From Microbispora sp. H11081 (GTDB lineage: Bacteria; Actinomycetota; Actinomycetes; Streptosporangiales; Streptosporangiaceae): a DNA stretch of 64,000 bases. Below, in pieces: positions 51,388-59,932 of the stretch. Position 1 is the first letter of the stretch. The number at the start of each line of letters is the position of its first letter. The position numbers and the translations under genes were made by a program. The notes beneath the pieces were generated by a model that ran no database searches, was not told where the DNA came from, and saw nothing but the letters and a program-made list of their open reading frames with translations. The stretch spans positions 186,001 to 250,000 of the forward strand of contig NZ_JABBWV010000009.1 of the NCBI RefSeq assembly GCF_012999535.1, in the 5' to 3' direction.

Positions 51388-52058
51388 TCAGAGTGCTGCT
51401 CGTGGACGACCAGTCCCTCATCCGGGCCGGGTTCCGGGCGCTGCTCGACGCCGAGGAGGGCATCGAGGTGGTCGGCGAGGCGGGCGACGGCGAGCGGGGC
51501 CTGGCGCTGGCCGAGCGGCACCTGCCCGACATCGCGCTCGTGGACATCCAGATGCCCGTCATGGACGGCATAGAGACGACCCGCCGCATCGCCGCCGACC
51601 CCCGCCTGGCCGCGACGCGGGTGGTGATCCTGACCAACTACGGGCTCGACCGGTACGTGTTCGACGCGCTGCGCGCGGGCGCGAGCGGGTTCCTGCTCAA
51701 GGACACCGAACCCGTGGAGCTACTCCAGGCGATCAGGGTCGCCGCGCGCGGCGACGCCCTGCTGTCCCCCGCCGTCACCCGCACGCTGATCAGCGAGTAC
51801 GTCTCCCGCCCGCCGGAGGCCGTGCCGACGGCCTCCCTGGCGGAGCTCACGAACCGCGAACGGGAGGTCGTCGCCCTGGTCGCGCGCGGCCTCACCAACG
51901 AGGAGATCGCCGCGCACATGGTGATCAGCCCGTTCACCGCCAAGACCCACGTCAGCAGGGCGATGACGAAGCTGGGCGCGCGGGACCGCGCCCAACTCGT
52001 CGTGTTCGCCTACGAATCCGGCCTGGTGGTCCCCCGGGGTTCCGGCACGCCTCGCTGA
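51384..52058 (+). CDS. NarL/FixJ-family response regulator
   Basis: A 224-aa regulator: Asp8/Asp9, phospho-acceptor Asp54, Thr84-region and Lys106-type FLLKDTEP in the receiver, and a LuxR-type HTH (LTNREREVVALVARGLTNEEI, split around residue 155-200). GTG 51384 overlaps the kinase stop (GTGA), so translation is coupled. Confidence 0.94.
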   Translation: MIRVLLVDDQSLIRAGFRALLDAEEGIEVVGEAGDGERGLALAERHLPDIALVDIQMPVMDGIETTRRIAADPRLAATRVVILTNYGLDRYVFDALRAGASGFLLKDTEPVELLQAIRVAARGDALLSPAVTRTLISEYVSRPPEAVPTASLAELTNREREVVALVARGLTNEEIAAHMVISPFTAKTHVSRAMTKLGARDRAQLVVFAYESGLVVPRGSGTPR

Positions 52059-52066
52059 GCGAGGGC

Positions 52067-54295
52067 TCAGGCGTGCCGCGCACGCAGGCGGGCCGCCGCT
52101 TCCGCCACGTTGGCGAGCGCTGCCTCGACCTGCTCGTACGACCGGGTCTTCAGCCCGCAGTCGGGGTTCACCCAGAGCCGCTCGGCAGGCACCGCCCGCA
52201 GCGCCTCCGTGAGCAGGCCCTCCACCTCGTCCACGCCCGGCACCCGGGGCGAGTGGATGTCGTAGACGCCGGGTCCGAGCCCACGGGAGAAGCCGCCGAC
52301 CACGCCCAGCACGCGTCCCCGCGAGCGGGCCGACTCGATGCTCGTGACGTCGGCGTCGAGGGCGTCGATCGCGGCGAGGATCTGGTCGGCGTCGGAGTAG
52401 CACAGGTGGGTGTGGATCTGCGTGCGCTCGCTCGCGCCCGAGGTGGCCCATCGGTAGGCCGCGACGGCCCACTCCAGGTAGGTGTCCTGCTCGGCCCGCC
52501 GCAGCGGCACCAGCTCCCGCAGGGCCGGCTCGTCGACCTGGATCACGCGGATGCCGGCCTCTTCCAGGTCTGCCACCTCCTCCCTGACGGCGTCGGCGAC
52601 CTGGAGGACCACCTCGCGAAGCGGCAGGTCGTCGCGGACGAACGACCACGCCACGATCGTCACGGGGCCGGTGAGCATGCCCTTGACCGGCTTACTCGTG
52701 AGCGACTGCGCGAACCTCGCCCAGCGAACGGTGATCGGCTCGGACCGCCCCACGTCGCCGTGCAGGATCGGCGGGCGGGTGCAGCGCGAGCCGTACGACT
52801 GGACCCAGCCGTGCCGGGTGACGGCGAAGCCGTCGAGATGCTCGGCGAAATACTGCACCATGTCGTTGCGCTCCGGCTCGCCGTGCACGAGGACGTCCAG
52901 CCCGAGCCGCTCCTGCAGCGCGATCACCCGCTCGATCTCGGTGCGGACCACGCTCTCGTACGCCGCCTCGCCGATCTCCCCGGCCGCCAGCGCGGCCCTG
53001 GCCCCGCGCAGCGCTCCCGTCTGCGGGAACGAGCCGATCGTGGTGACAGGGAGAAGCGGCAGCTTGAGGTGTTCCGCCTGCGCCGCCGCCCGTACGGGGT
53101 AGGGGGCCCGGCCCTGCCCGGTCCGGCGTCCGTACGCGGGCGGACGGCCCTGGACCACGGATTCGCCGGGCAGATGAGAGCCGGGCAGGTGCGGGCCAGA
53201 TGCGGCGGCGAGCAGGCGCGTCAGCCCGGCCACCTCGGCGACCTTCTGCTCGGCGAACGCCAGCCGCTCCCGCAGCGAGGGATCGAGACCGGTCTCCCGC
53301 TCCACGTCGTACGGCACGTGCAGCAGCGAGCACGACGTGCCCACCGCCACCCGGCCCGCGCGCTCCCGCACCGCGAGCAGGGTGGCCAGGGCCCGGTCCG
53401 TGTCGGTGCGCCAGACGTCGCGGCCCGACACCACACCGGCGACGACCGTCTTGCCGGCCAGCGCCTCGATCCCGTGGCCCGTGCCCCGGACGAGGTCCAG
53501 CGCGACGGCCTCGACCGGCGTCCCCGCCAGCACCGGCAACGCGTCGCCGAGATCCCCGAAGTAGGACGCCACCAGCAGCGCGGGCCGGTGCTCCAGCCGT
53601 CCGAGCCGTCTGTACGCCGTTCCTGCCGCGGCCAGTTCGGCGGGGGTGCGGTCGGCGACCAGGGCGGGCTCGTCTAGTTGCACCCAGCCGACGCCCTCCG
53701 CGGCCAAGTCCGCCAGCAGCCGCGCGTACACCTCGACGACGTCGTCCAGCCGGTCGAGCGGGGCGAAGCCGTCAGGGCTGTCCGGGGAGGCCTGCGCCAG
53801 CAGCAGGAACGTCACCGGCCCGACCACCACCGGCCGGGTCTCCAGGCCCAGGGCGCGGGCCTCGCGCACCTCGGCCAGCGGCTTGGCCGCGTCGAGGGAG
53901 AAGACCGTCTCCGGACCGATCTCGGGGACGATGTAGTGGTAGTTGGTGTCGAACCACTTGGTCATGCGCAGCGGGGCGAGCCCGTCGGCGCCGCGGGCCA
54001 TCGCGAAGTAGGTCGCCAGGTCGTCGGCCTGCCGGTAACGCTCCGGCACCGCCCCGAGCAGCACCGCCGTGTCGAGCACCTGGTCGTAGTAGGAGAAGGT
54101 GTTCGACGGCAGCCCGTCCAGGCCCAGCCCGGCGAGCCGCCGCCAGGTGTCCTCCCGCAGCGACCGTGCCGTGCTCTCCAGGTCTCGCCGGTCCGCGCGC
54201 CCCTCCCAGTACGCCTCCAGTGCCCGCTTCAGCTCCCGGTCCGGGCCGATCCGCGGATACCCCAGCACGGTCGACGCGGGAAAAGACGACGTCAT
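52067..54295 (-). CDS. metE: Cobalamin-independent methionine synthase
   Basis: A 742-aa zinc enzyme that transfers the methyl group of 5-methyltetrahydropteroyl-glutamate to homocysteine. The N-terminal half begins [19 protein letters not shown] and the C-terminal half holds [33 protein letters not shown] and NPDCGLKTR with the zinc-binding His, Cys, Glu and Cys. ATG 54295 follows GAGGAG. No cobalamin or SAM riboswitch was recognised in the 144-nt gap upstream. Confidence 0.96.
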   Translation of the reverse strand: MTSSFPASTVLGYPRIGPDRELKRALEAYWEGRADRRDLESTARSLREDTWRRLAGLGLDGLPSNTFSYYDQVLDTAVLLGAVPERYRQADDLATYFAMARGADGLAPLRMTKWFDTNYHYIVPEIGPETVFSLDAAKPLAEVREARALGLETRPVVVGPVTFLLLAQASPDSPDGFAPLDRLDDVVEVYARLLADLAAEGVGWVQLDEPALVADRTPAELAAAGTAYRRLGRLEHRPALLVASYFGDLGDALPVLAGTPVEAVALDLVRGTGHGIEALAGKTVVAGVVSGRDVWRTDTDRALATLLAVRERAGRVAVGTSCSLLHVPYDVERETGLDPSLRERLAFAEQKVAEVAGLTRLLAAASGPHLPGSHLPGESVVQGRPPAYGRRTGQGRAPYPVRAAAQAEHLKLPLLPVTTIGSFPQTGALRGARAALAAGEIGEAAYESVVRTEIERVIALQERLGLDVLVHGEPERNDMVQYFAEHLDGFAVTRHGWVQSYGSRCTRPPILHGDVGRSEPITVRWARFAQSLTSKPVKGMLTGPVTIVAWSFVRDDLPLREVVLQVADAVREEVADLEEAGIRVIQVDEPALRELVPLRRAEQDTYLEWAVAAYRWATSGASERTQIHTHLCYSDADQILAAIDALDADVTSIESARSRGRVLGVVGGFSRGLGPGVYDIHSPRVPGVDEVEGLLTEALRAVPAERLWVNPDCGLKTRSYEQVEAALANVAEAAARLRARHA

Positions 54296-54439
54296 CACGA
54301 CTCCTCGTTCGTCGGACAGGACGCCACGCATCCTCTCCGCGCCGGACCCGCTCCCGCCCGATCCATTGCCGGTGCTTATGGATCAGCTCGCCGTCGTCCT
54401 GATAAGCCGCCGGCATTCATAAGCGGCGAGGCCGCACGG

Positions 54440-55291
54440 TCAGTGGGGGACGTCCATGCGCTGCGTGCCGATCACCGACAGCAGCCGGAGCGCCTCCTCC
54501 GACGGCGAACCGGGCACGGCGGTGTAGATCACCATCTGCTGGTCGCGGTCGGCGATGTCGAGGACGTCGCAGTTGACGGTGACCTGGCCGACCATCGGGT
54601 GCGCGAAGGTCTTGCACAGAGTGCGTCCGCTCCCCACGTCGTGGGACCGCCACAGCCGCGCGAACTCGTCGCTCTTGGCGAGGAGCTCGTCCACCAGCTC
54701 GGTCACCTCGGGCGCGCCGGGGTAGCGAGCGGCGGCGGCCCGCAGGCGCCGGGCCGCGTGGCGGGCGAACTCGTCGGCGTCGGAGGCCCCGTACAACCGC
54801 CGTCCCTCGTGGTGCGGCCCGATGAAGACGCGGCGCACCAGATTGCGGTCACGCGGCGGCAGGGCGGAGAAGTCCTCCATCAGGGCGGCGGCCAGGTCGT
54901 TCCAGGCGAGCACCTCCAGCGTCGCCGACGTCACGAACGCGGCGGTCTGCGGCAGCCTCCGCAGCAGGTCCAGGATGCTCTGCCGCACCTCGCGCGGGGG
55001 CCCGGGCGGCGCGGCGAGCGAGGCGCCGGCGAGGTGGTGGAGGTGGGTGCGCTCCACGTCCGACAGGCGCAGGGCCCGGGCCAGCCCCGACAGCACCTCG
55101 CCGGACGGACGCGGACCGCGGGCCTGCTCCAGCCGGGTGTAGTACTCGACCGAGATGAAGGCCAGCCGCGCCACCTCCTCACGACGCAGCCCGGGGGTGC
55201 GGCGCCGGGGCCCGGCGGGCAGTCCCACGTCGGCAGGGGTGATCCGCTCACGCCTGCTGCGGAGGAATTCGGCCAGTTCTCTACGGTCCAC
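54440..55291 (-). CDS. XRE/HTH regulator with MmyB-like ligand-binding domain
   Basis: A 283-aa regulator. The N-terminal HTH (LRREEVARLAFISVEYYTRLEQ) is followed by the MmyB-type domain (about 105-275), shown by WNDLAAALMEDF, FARLWRSHDV and HPMVGQVTVNCDVL. GTG 55291 is chosen; upstream codons are not coding-like. It is divergent from an SDR gene, which is the usual target layout of this family. Confidence 0.9.
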   Translation of the reverse strand: MDRRELAEFLRSRRERITPADVGLPAGPRRRTPGLRREEVARLAFISVEYYTRLEQARGPRPSGEVLSGLARALRLSDVERTHLHHLAGASLAAPPGPPREVRQSILDLLRRLPQTAAFVTSATLEVLAWNDLAAALMEDFSALPPRDRNLVRRVFIGPHHEGRRLYGASDADEFARHAARRLRAAAARYPGAPEVTELVDELLAKSDEFARLWRSHDVGSGRTLCKTFAHPMVGQVTVNCDVLDIADRDQQMVIYTAVPGSPSEEALRLLSVIGTQRMDVPH

Positions 55292-55378
55292 ACCTTTCAG
55301 TGTGCGCGAAGCGCGACGGCGATCCAGGTACAACCGGTGCCTGGATCGGCCGCGCGAGCCGGAGAAGGCTCAGATGCC

Positions 55379-56203
55379 ATGGACACAACGACCACTGACA
55401 CAACGACCACTGACACAACGACCACTGGCACTTTTCCCACCGCCTCGGGCCTGCTGGCCGGCAAGGTCGCCTTCATCAGCGGCGCGGGACGCGGCATCGG
55501 AGCCGCGGCGGCGCGGCTGTTCGCCTGGGAGGGCGCCCGGGTGCTGCTCGCGGCCCGGACCGAGACCCAGCTCAAGGCCGTGACCGAGGAGATCCGGGCG
55601 GCGGGCGGCACCGCGGACCACGTCGTGTGCGACCTGGCCGACGCGGCGAGCGTGCGGGCCGCCGTGCGCCGCGCCGTGGACCTGTACGGCCGGCTCGACG
55701 TCGCGTTCAACAACGGGGCGGTCAGCCAGCCGCCCGGCCCGATGGACCGGCTGGCCGAGGCCGACTTCGACCTGCTCTACTCCGTGAACCTCAAGGGCGT
55801 CTGGCTGGCCATGGCCGCGGAGGTGGAGGCGATCCGGGCCACCGCGGGCACGGGCGCCATCGTCAACAACTCGTCCGTCGGCAGTTGGGGAGGCAACCCT
55901 GAGCTTCCGGCGTACGGGGCGATGAAGCGGGCGGTCAACAGCCTCACCGAGTCGGCCGCCGTTACCTACGGCCCCGAGGGCATCCGCGTCAACGCGATCG
56001 CTCCCGGCAACACGCTCACCGAGATGATCCGCGCCTGGGAGGCGGAGTCCCCGGGTCTCCAGGAGCGGCTCAAGGCGCACACCCCGCTGCGCCGGGGAGC
56101 CGACCCCGCCGAGATCGCCGAGGCCGCCGCGTGGCTGCTGAGCGACCGCTCCTCCTTCGTGACCGGCGCCGTCCTTCGGGTCGACGGCGGCGCCCGGGTC
56201 TGA
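55379..56203 (+). CDS. SDR-family oxidoreductase with repeat-coded N-terminus
   Basis: A 274-aa short-chain dehydrogenase: SGAGRGIG, NNGAVS, NNSSVGSWG with YGAMK catalytic Tyr/Lys, and PGNTLTEM. The first 16 residues are coded by a 15-bp tandem repeat and read (DTTTT) three times. The core enzyme begins at about residue 24. GAGAAGG lies 10 nt before ATG 55379. It is probably controlled by the divergent MmyB-type regulator. Confidence 0.88.
   Translation: MDTTTTDTTTTDTTTTGTFPTASGLLAGKVAFISGAGRGIGAAAARLFAWEGARVLLAARTETQLKAVTEEIRAAGGTADHVVCDLADAASVRAAVRRAVDLYGRLDVAFNNGAVSQPPGPMDRLAEADFDLLYSVNLKGVWLAMAAEVEAIRATAGTGAIVNNSSVGSWGGNPELPAYGAMKRAVNSLTESAAVTYGPEGIRVNAIAPGNTLTEMIRAWEAESPGLQERLKAHTPLRRGADPAEIAEAAAWLLSDRSSFVTGAVLRVDGGARV
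55382..55426 (+). repeat. 15-bp tandem repeat x3 in an SDR gene
   Basis: Three perfect copies of GACACAACGACCACT in register with the reading frame, each encoding DTTTT. Copy-number change would keep the frame, so length variation between strains is likely. Confidence 0.9.
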
Positions 56204-56252
56204 GCCGGGCGGCGGCGTCCGGACGTTCCGCTTCGACCGGCCGTGCCAAGGC

Positions 56253-56386
56253 TCAGGGATGAGCGCGCAGGGCTTCGAGTAGCCAGGCGTAGTCGTCCGC
56301 GTGCGACGGCTTGGGCTCCCGGCCGTTGATCACCAGATCGTGCGCACCGGCATGCCGGTGCGGCTTTCGCACCGGGACGCCCGACT
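56253..56386 (-). pseudogene. Possible 3' remnant of an unidentified gene
   Basis: The frame ends HDLVINGREPKPSHADDYAW and about ten further residues, looks like the end of a larger protein, and has coding-like third positions. An in-frame TAG lies just beyond residue 43 and no good start is visible. It overlaps the promoter zone of the methyltransferase at 56428. The family is not recognised. Confidence 0.35.
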
Positions 56387-56427
56387 ATCTAGGGTGTGGA
56401 GTGATCATCCCGACGGTAGGAGGACCG

Positions 56428-57249
56428 GTGAGCGAAGTCCCGGCGGACGGCCCCGGCGAGGAGCACCGTCCCACACTCGACACGAGCGTGCCCCACTCGG
56501 CGCGCATCTGGAACTACTTCCTGGGCGGCAAGGACCACTTCACCGTCGACCGGGAACTCGGCGCGCAGATCCAGCAGGCCTACCCCGGCATCGTGGACAT
56601 CGCCCGGCAGTCGCGGGGCTTCCTCGGCCGTGCCGTACGGCACCTGGCGGGCGAGGCCGGTATCCGGCAGTTCCTCGACATCGGCACCGGCCTGCCGACC
56701 GCCGACAACACCCACCAGGTGGCCCAGCGGGTGGCGCCGGAGTCGAGGGTCGTGTACGTCGACAACGACCCCCTGGTGCTGGTGCACGCCAACGCCCTGC
56801 TGACCAGCAGCCCGCCCGGCGTGACCGACTACATCGAGGCCGACGTACGCGACCCGGACAAGATCCTGCGGGCGGCGTCGAAGACGCTCGACTTCGGCGA
56901 GCCGGTGGCGCTCATGTTGCTGGGGATCATGGGCCAGGTGATCGACGACGAGGAGGCGTACGGCATCGTGCGTCACCTCATGGACGCCCTGCCGTCCGGC
57001 AGCCACCTGGTGTTCGAGGACGGCACGAAGGTCGTCGCGCCCGATGCCGCCGACGAGGCGGAGCGCATCCGCCGCGAGGGCGGCGACCCCTACCGGCTGC
57101 GTACGCCCGAGCAGATCGCGCGCTTCTTCGACGGTCTCACGCTGCTGGAGCCCGGTGTGGTGTCGGTGTCGCGGTGGCGGCTCGAGCCCAGCCAGTTCGG
57201 TGAGGCGCCCGAGGTCGACGCGCTGTGCGGCGTCGCCCGCAAGCCCTGA
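56428..57249 (+). CDS. SAM-dependent methyltransferase, Methyltransf_19 (DUF574) family
   Basis: A 273-aa protein of an actinomycete-specific methyltransferase family. Hallmarks are TSVPHSARIWNYFLGGKDHF, FLDIGTGLPTADNTHQVAQ and VYVDNDPLVL. GTG 56428 has AGGAGG at ideal distance. Members are numerous in actinomycete genomes and mostly of unknown substrate. Confidence 0.93.
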   Translation: MSEVPADGPGEEHRPTLDTSVPHSARIWNYFLGGKDHFTVDRELGAQIQQAYPGIVDIARQSRGFLGRAVRHLAGEAGIRQFLDIGTGLPTADNTHQVAQRVAPESRVVYVDNDPLVLVHANALLTSSPPGVTDYIEADVRDPDKILRAASKTLDFGEPVALMLLGIMGQVIDDEEAYGIVRHLMDALPSGSHLVFEDGTKVVAPDAADEAERIRREGGDPYRLRTPEQIARFFDGLTLLEPGVVSVSRWRLEPSQFGEAPEVDALCGVARKP

Positions 57250-57345
57250 GCCCTCATCCGGCCCCCCACTGAGCCCTGGGGCCGCGCGCCCCGGCGTCGT
57301 CGTCCGTCGCCAGGGGTAGGAGTTCCAGGAGGGGGTGGGAGACCG

Positions 57346-57783
57346 ATGGCCGAGATCGCCGTGCTGATCGAGACCCTCGCGGACGCGATCAACCACCACG
57401 ACGAGGAGCGGCTGGTCCGTTGCTTCACCCCGAGGGCCGTCTTCGTGACGCCCGCGGGGGTGACGGAGGGTCACGAGCAGATCGGCTGGTACTTCCGGCA
57501 GCTCTTCATCGCGTTTCCCGACCTGCGCAACGAGTCCACCGCACAGGCGGTCCTCGACGACACCGTCGTCGTGGAGTGGACGTTCAACGGCACCCACACC
57601 GGCCCGCTGCTGCTGCCGGGCGGCACGGAGGTCATGGGCACCGGCCGCCGCGTGGTCGTCCCCGCGGCGAGCGCGTACACGATGGGCGACGACGGCGTGT
57701 TCGCCAGCGGGCGGGTCTACTACGACCAGTTGACGTTCTACCGCCAGACGGGCTACGACCTGCGGCTGCGCCGGCCCGGCTGA
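57346..57783 (+). CDS. SnoaL/NTF2-like domain protein
   Basis: A 145-aa alpha+beta barrel protein of the SnoaL-like polyketide-cyclase fold: FTPRAVFVTPAG, VVEWTFNGTHTG and YYDQLTFYRQTGY. The ATG at 57346 follows a purine-rich GGAG-type site. A LysR gene begins 17 nt after its stop, so both may be co-transcribed. Substrate or partner unknown. Confidence 0.87.
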   Translation: MAEIAVLIETLADAINHHDEERLVRCFTPRAVFVTPAGVTEGHEQIGWYFRQLFIAFPDLRNESTAQAVLDDTVVVEWTFNGTHTGPLLLPGGTEVMGTGRRVVVPAASAYTMGDDGVFASGRVYYDQLTFYRQTGYDLRLRRPG

Positions 57784-57799
57784 TCTCCCATACTGGAGC

Positions 57800-58696
57800 G
57801 TGGACTCCGGCCCGCCGCTGCGCGACATCGGCTGCTTCGCCGTCGTCGCCCGGCACCTCAGCTTCTCCCGCGCCGCCGCCGAGCTGGGCGTCTCCCAGCC
57901 CGCCGCGAGCCAGGCCGTCGGCCGTCTCGAGCGCGTGCTAGGCGTCCGCCTGTTCGAGCGGACGAGCCGTGAGGTCCACCTGTCACCGGCCGGCAAGGCG
58001 CTGCTGCCGCACGCCGAGGCACTGCTGGAGTCGGCGGCCGTCTTCTCGGCCGAGGCGAGACGGCTGGCGGCGACCGAGGGCGGCGGCGTCCGCCTGGCCT
58101 ATCCCCCGCTCGCCGGCGGCCTCGCGGCGCGGATCGCCCGCCGGATGGCGCGCCACGATCCCCCGGCCGAGGTGGAGTTGCGCCCGGCCGGCCGTGCCGC
58201 CGCCGTCGCGGCCCTCGCCGCCGGCGAGGTGACCGCGGCCGTCCTCGCGGCGCCCTTCCCCCGGGAGCTGACCACGGCCGCCCGTTTCCACGTGCCCGTC
58301 GGTCACCTGGCCGTGCCGGCCGGCGATCCGCTCGCCGGCCTGCCCTGCCTGCGGCCGGAGCGGCTGACGCGCGGCCGGGTGCTGATGCCGCGCGAACGCC
58401 CGCCCGGCGGGGTGTGGGCACGGCTCGCCGCCCGCGTCCCGCCGCACCGGCGGCACGTCGTCGCGGACGAGATCGACGACTTCGCCGCCGCGCTCGACCT
58501 GGTCGCGGCCGGCGTCGGCCTGCTGCCTGCTCCGCTCCTGATCGTCACCTCCGTCCGCAGGGACGACGTCGCCTTCGTCCCCCTGGACGCGGACGACCTC
58601 CGCCTGACGTACGCGCTGGCATGGCGGGGCGAACGGCTGTCGGCCGAGTTGATGGCGCTGGTGCGCACGGCGCAGGAGTGCCTGTGGACCAGGTGA
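57800..58696 (+). CDS. LysR-family transcriptional regulator
   Basis: A 298-aa regulator with the N-terminal HTH (LSFSRAAAELGVSQPAASQAVGRLE) and a C-terminal effector-binding domain. GTG 57800 is the start. LysR genes are usually divergent from their target; here it follows the SnoaL-like gene on the same strand, so that gene may be regulated with it. Confidence 0.92.
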   Translation: MDSGPPLRDIGCFAVVARHLSFSRAAAELGVSQPAASQAVGRLERVLGVRLFERTSREVHLSPAGKALLPHAEALLESAAVFSAEARRLAATEGGGVRLAYPPLAGGLAARIARRMARHDPPAEVELRPAGRAAAVAALAAGEVTAAVLAAPFPRELTTAARFHVPVGHLAVPAGDPLAGLPCLRPERLTRGRVLMPRERPPGGVWARLAARVPPHRRHVVADEIDDFAAALDLVAAGVGLLPAPLLIVTSVRRDDVAFVPLDADDLRLTYALAWRGERLSAELMALVRTAQECLWTR

Positions 58697-59245
58697 CCCG
58701 CTGGTCACGAAGGCGTTCCGAAGAAAGTTTCAGGCGGGCTCCCGGAATTCGGCGGAGCATCCATCGAAAAAGCGGCAGGTGACCGGGACGCGCCACGCGC
58801 GTATCGACGACTCGTGACAGGAACCTGACAGAAAAATACTTGAACCCTTGACTAGTGGCGCCTGCATAAGCAATCTTTGTGCTACGCCGCCTACGCGTAT
58901 TCAACGTTGAATAAGCGGATGAGCGGCCGCCGTGGTCCACGGGCGAAACACTGCACGATCAGCGACGACGCTGTGTTCTTCAGGCTTTGACCAGGTGATC
59001 CGCGTCTTGGGCACGCGCCCGCGCGGCTTCCCGCCGCCTGACATCTCATTCGCCGACAATGTGAGCCACGGGACGACGGAAATGACGGCCTGTTTACTGT
59101 GCCCTGACTCCTGATAGGCGCGGCCGGAGTTTTCCCTTTTCCCTTTCGCCGGTTCTTTCCCGGCGCGTTCCCTTGGGCTGCCCGGAGCGCGATCACGCGT
59201 ACGCGGCGACGCCCATCCCGCACGCACGACAAGAAAGGTGATCAC
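58697..59245. other. 549-bp intergenic region before doxX-like gene
   Basis: No convincing gene was found; short frames have random third positions. It contains GAAAGTTTC (58723-58731), overlapping -35-like TTGAAC (58840-58845) and TTGACT (58848-58853) in an AT-rich segment, and a perfect 16-bp palindrome TATTCAACGTTGAATA (58898-58913). The last 15 nt hold a near-perfect ribosome site AGAAAGGTGATCA for the gene at 59246. Confidence 0.55.
58898..58913. promoter_or_regulatory. Perfect 16-bp palindrome TATTCAACGTTGAATA
   Basis: An AT-rich perfect palindrome in a gene-free region, about 45 bp downstream of TTGACT at 58848. It is a strong candidate operator for an unidentified regulator, perhaps the LysR-type protein encoded just upstream. 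Confidence 0.5.
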
Positions 59246-59689
59246 ATGAAAGCGGAACAGATCCGCGGACCGGTCCTCTCGCTATTCCGCATGGTGACGG
59301 GGCTGCTGTTCGTCTGCCACGGTGTGGCGACGATCTTCGGCGTGCTGGGCGGCGCCCGCGGAACCGGCCAGGCCGTGCCGTTCGGCACGTGGCCGAGCTG
59401 GTGGGCGGCCGCGATCCAGCTGGTGTTCGGGGCGCTCGTGCTCGCCGGGCTGCTCACCCGCGTCAGCGCGCTGCTCTGCTCGGGCTCCATGGCGTACGCC
59501 TACTTCGTGGTCCACGCGCCCCAGGACCTGTTCCCGCTCCTGAACGGCGGCGAGGCCGCAGCCATGTTCTGCTGGTCGTTCTTCCTCATCGCCGTCTTCG
59601 GGCCCGGCGCCTGGGCGCTGGACACGCTGATCCACCGGATACGGCACGACGACGTCGAGTCGTACTCACCCGCCCCCGTACAGGCGTAG
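59246..59689 (+). CDS. DoxX-family membrane protein
   Basis: A 147-aa protein with four TM helices (LSLFRMVTGLLFVCHGVATIF, AAIQLVFGALVLAGLLTRV, SALLCSGSMAYAYFVVHAP and FCWSFFLIAVFGPGAW), as in DoxX/SURF4-like proteins. The ribosome site AGAAAGGTGATCA before ATG 59246 is nearly perfect. DoxX proteins are linked to redox and oxidative stress. Its position before the cellulase gene has no clear meaning. Confidence 0.9.
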   Translation: MKAEQIRGPVLSLFRMVTGLLFVCHGVATIFGVLGGARGTGQAVPFGTWPSWWAAAIQLVFGALVLAGLLTRVSALLCSGSMAYAYFVVHAPQDLFPLLNGGEAAAMFCWSFFLIAVFGPGAWALDTLIHRIRHDDVESYSPAPVQA

Positions 59690-59736
59690 CCGCCCGAGCC
59701 GCCGCCCGCCGGCTGCCGATCGCGCCGGTGGGCGGC

Positions 59737-59755
59737 GAGCTGAAAGTTTCAGCTC
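59737..59755. promoter_or_regulatory. Palindrome with GAAAGTTTC core upstream of cellulase
   Basis: A 19-nt palindrome (arms GAGCTGAAA and TTTCAGCTC around a central G). The core fits the GAAANTTTC boxes known upstream of xylanase and cellulase genes in Streptomyces. It lies 178 nt before the GH9 start; a second GAAAGTTTC is at 58723. Confidence 0.55.
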
Positions 59756-59846
59756 CGCGACCTGCCTTCCCCGCTCCGACCTGGTGGTACGTCTCCGTGA
59801 CCGGAGCGTGCTTGGATCGGGCCGCCTCGCGTACACACGATCCGGG

Positions 59847-59860
59847 CGGGAGCCTTCCCG
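59847..59860. promoter_or_regulatory. Degenerate CelR-like box upstream of cellulase
   Basis: CGGGAGCCTTCCCG agrees with the CelR/CebR box at 10 of 14 positions and keeps dyad symmetry in its outer five bases. It lies 72 nt before the GH9 start. The agreement is moderate, so binding is uncertain. Confidence 0.35.
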
Positions 59861-59932
59861 AGATCGTCCCGCCCGCTTCCGGGGCGGCCCCGCACGGCGG
59901 GGCCGGCCCGTCGTCCTTTCGAGGGGCACGTG

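Noticed and set aside
54296-54439. Possible cobalamin or SAM riboswitch upstream of metE
   Set aside because: No conserved riboswitch core was recognised. A covariance-model search would be decisive.
58932-59114. A 60-codon frame in the gap before the doxX-like gene
   Set aside because: Third codon positions are not GC-biased, no ribosome site is present and no family resemblance was seen.
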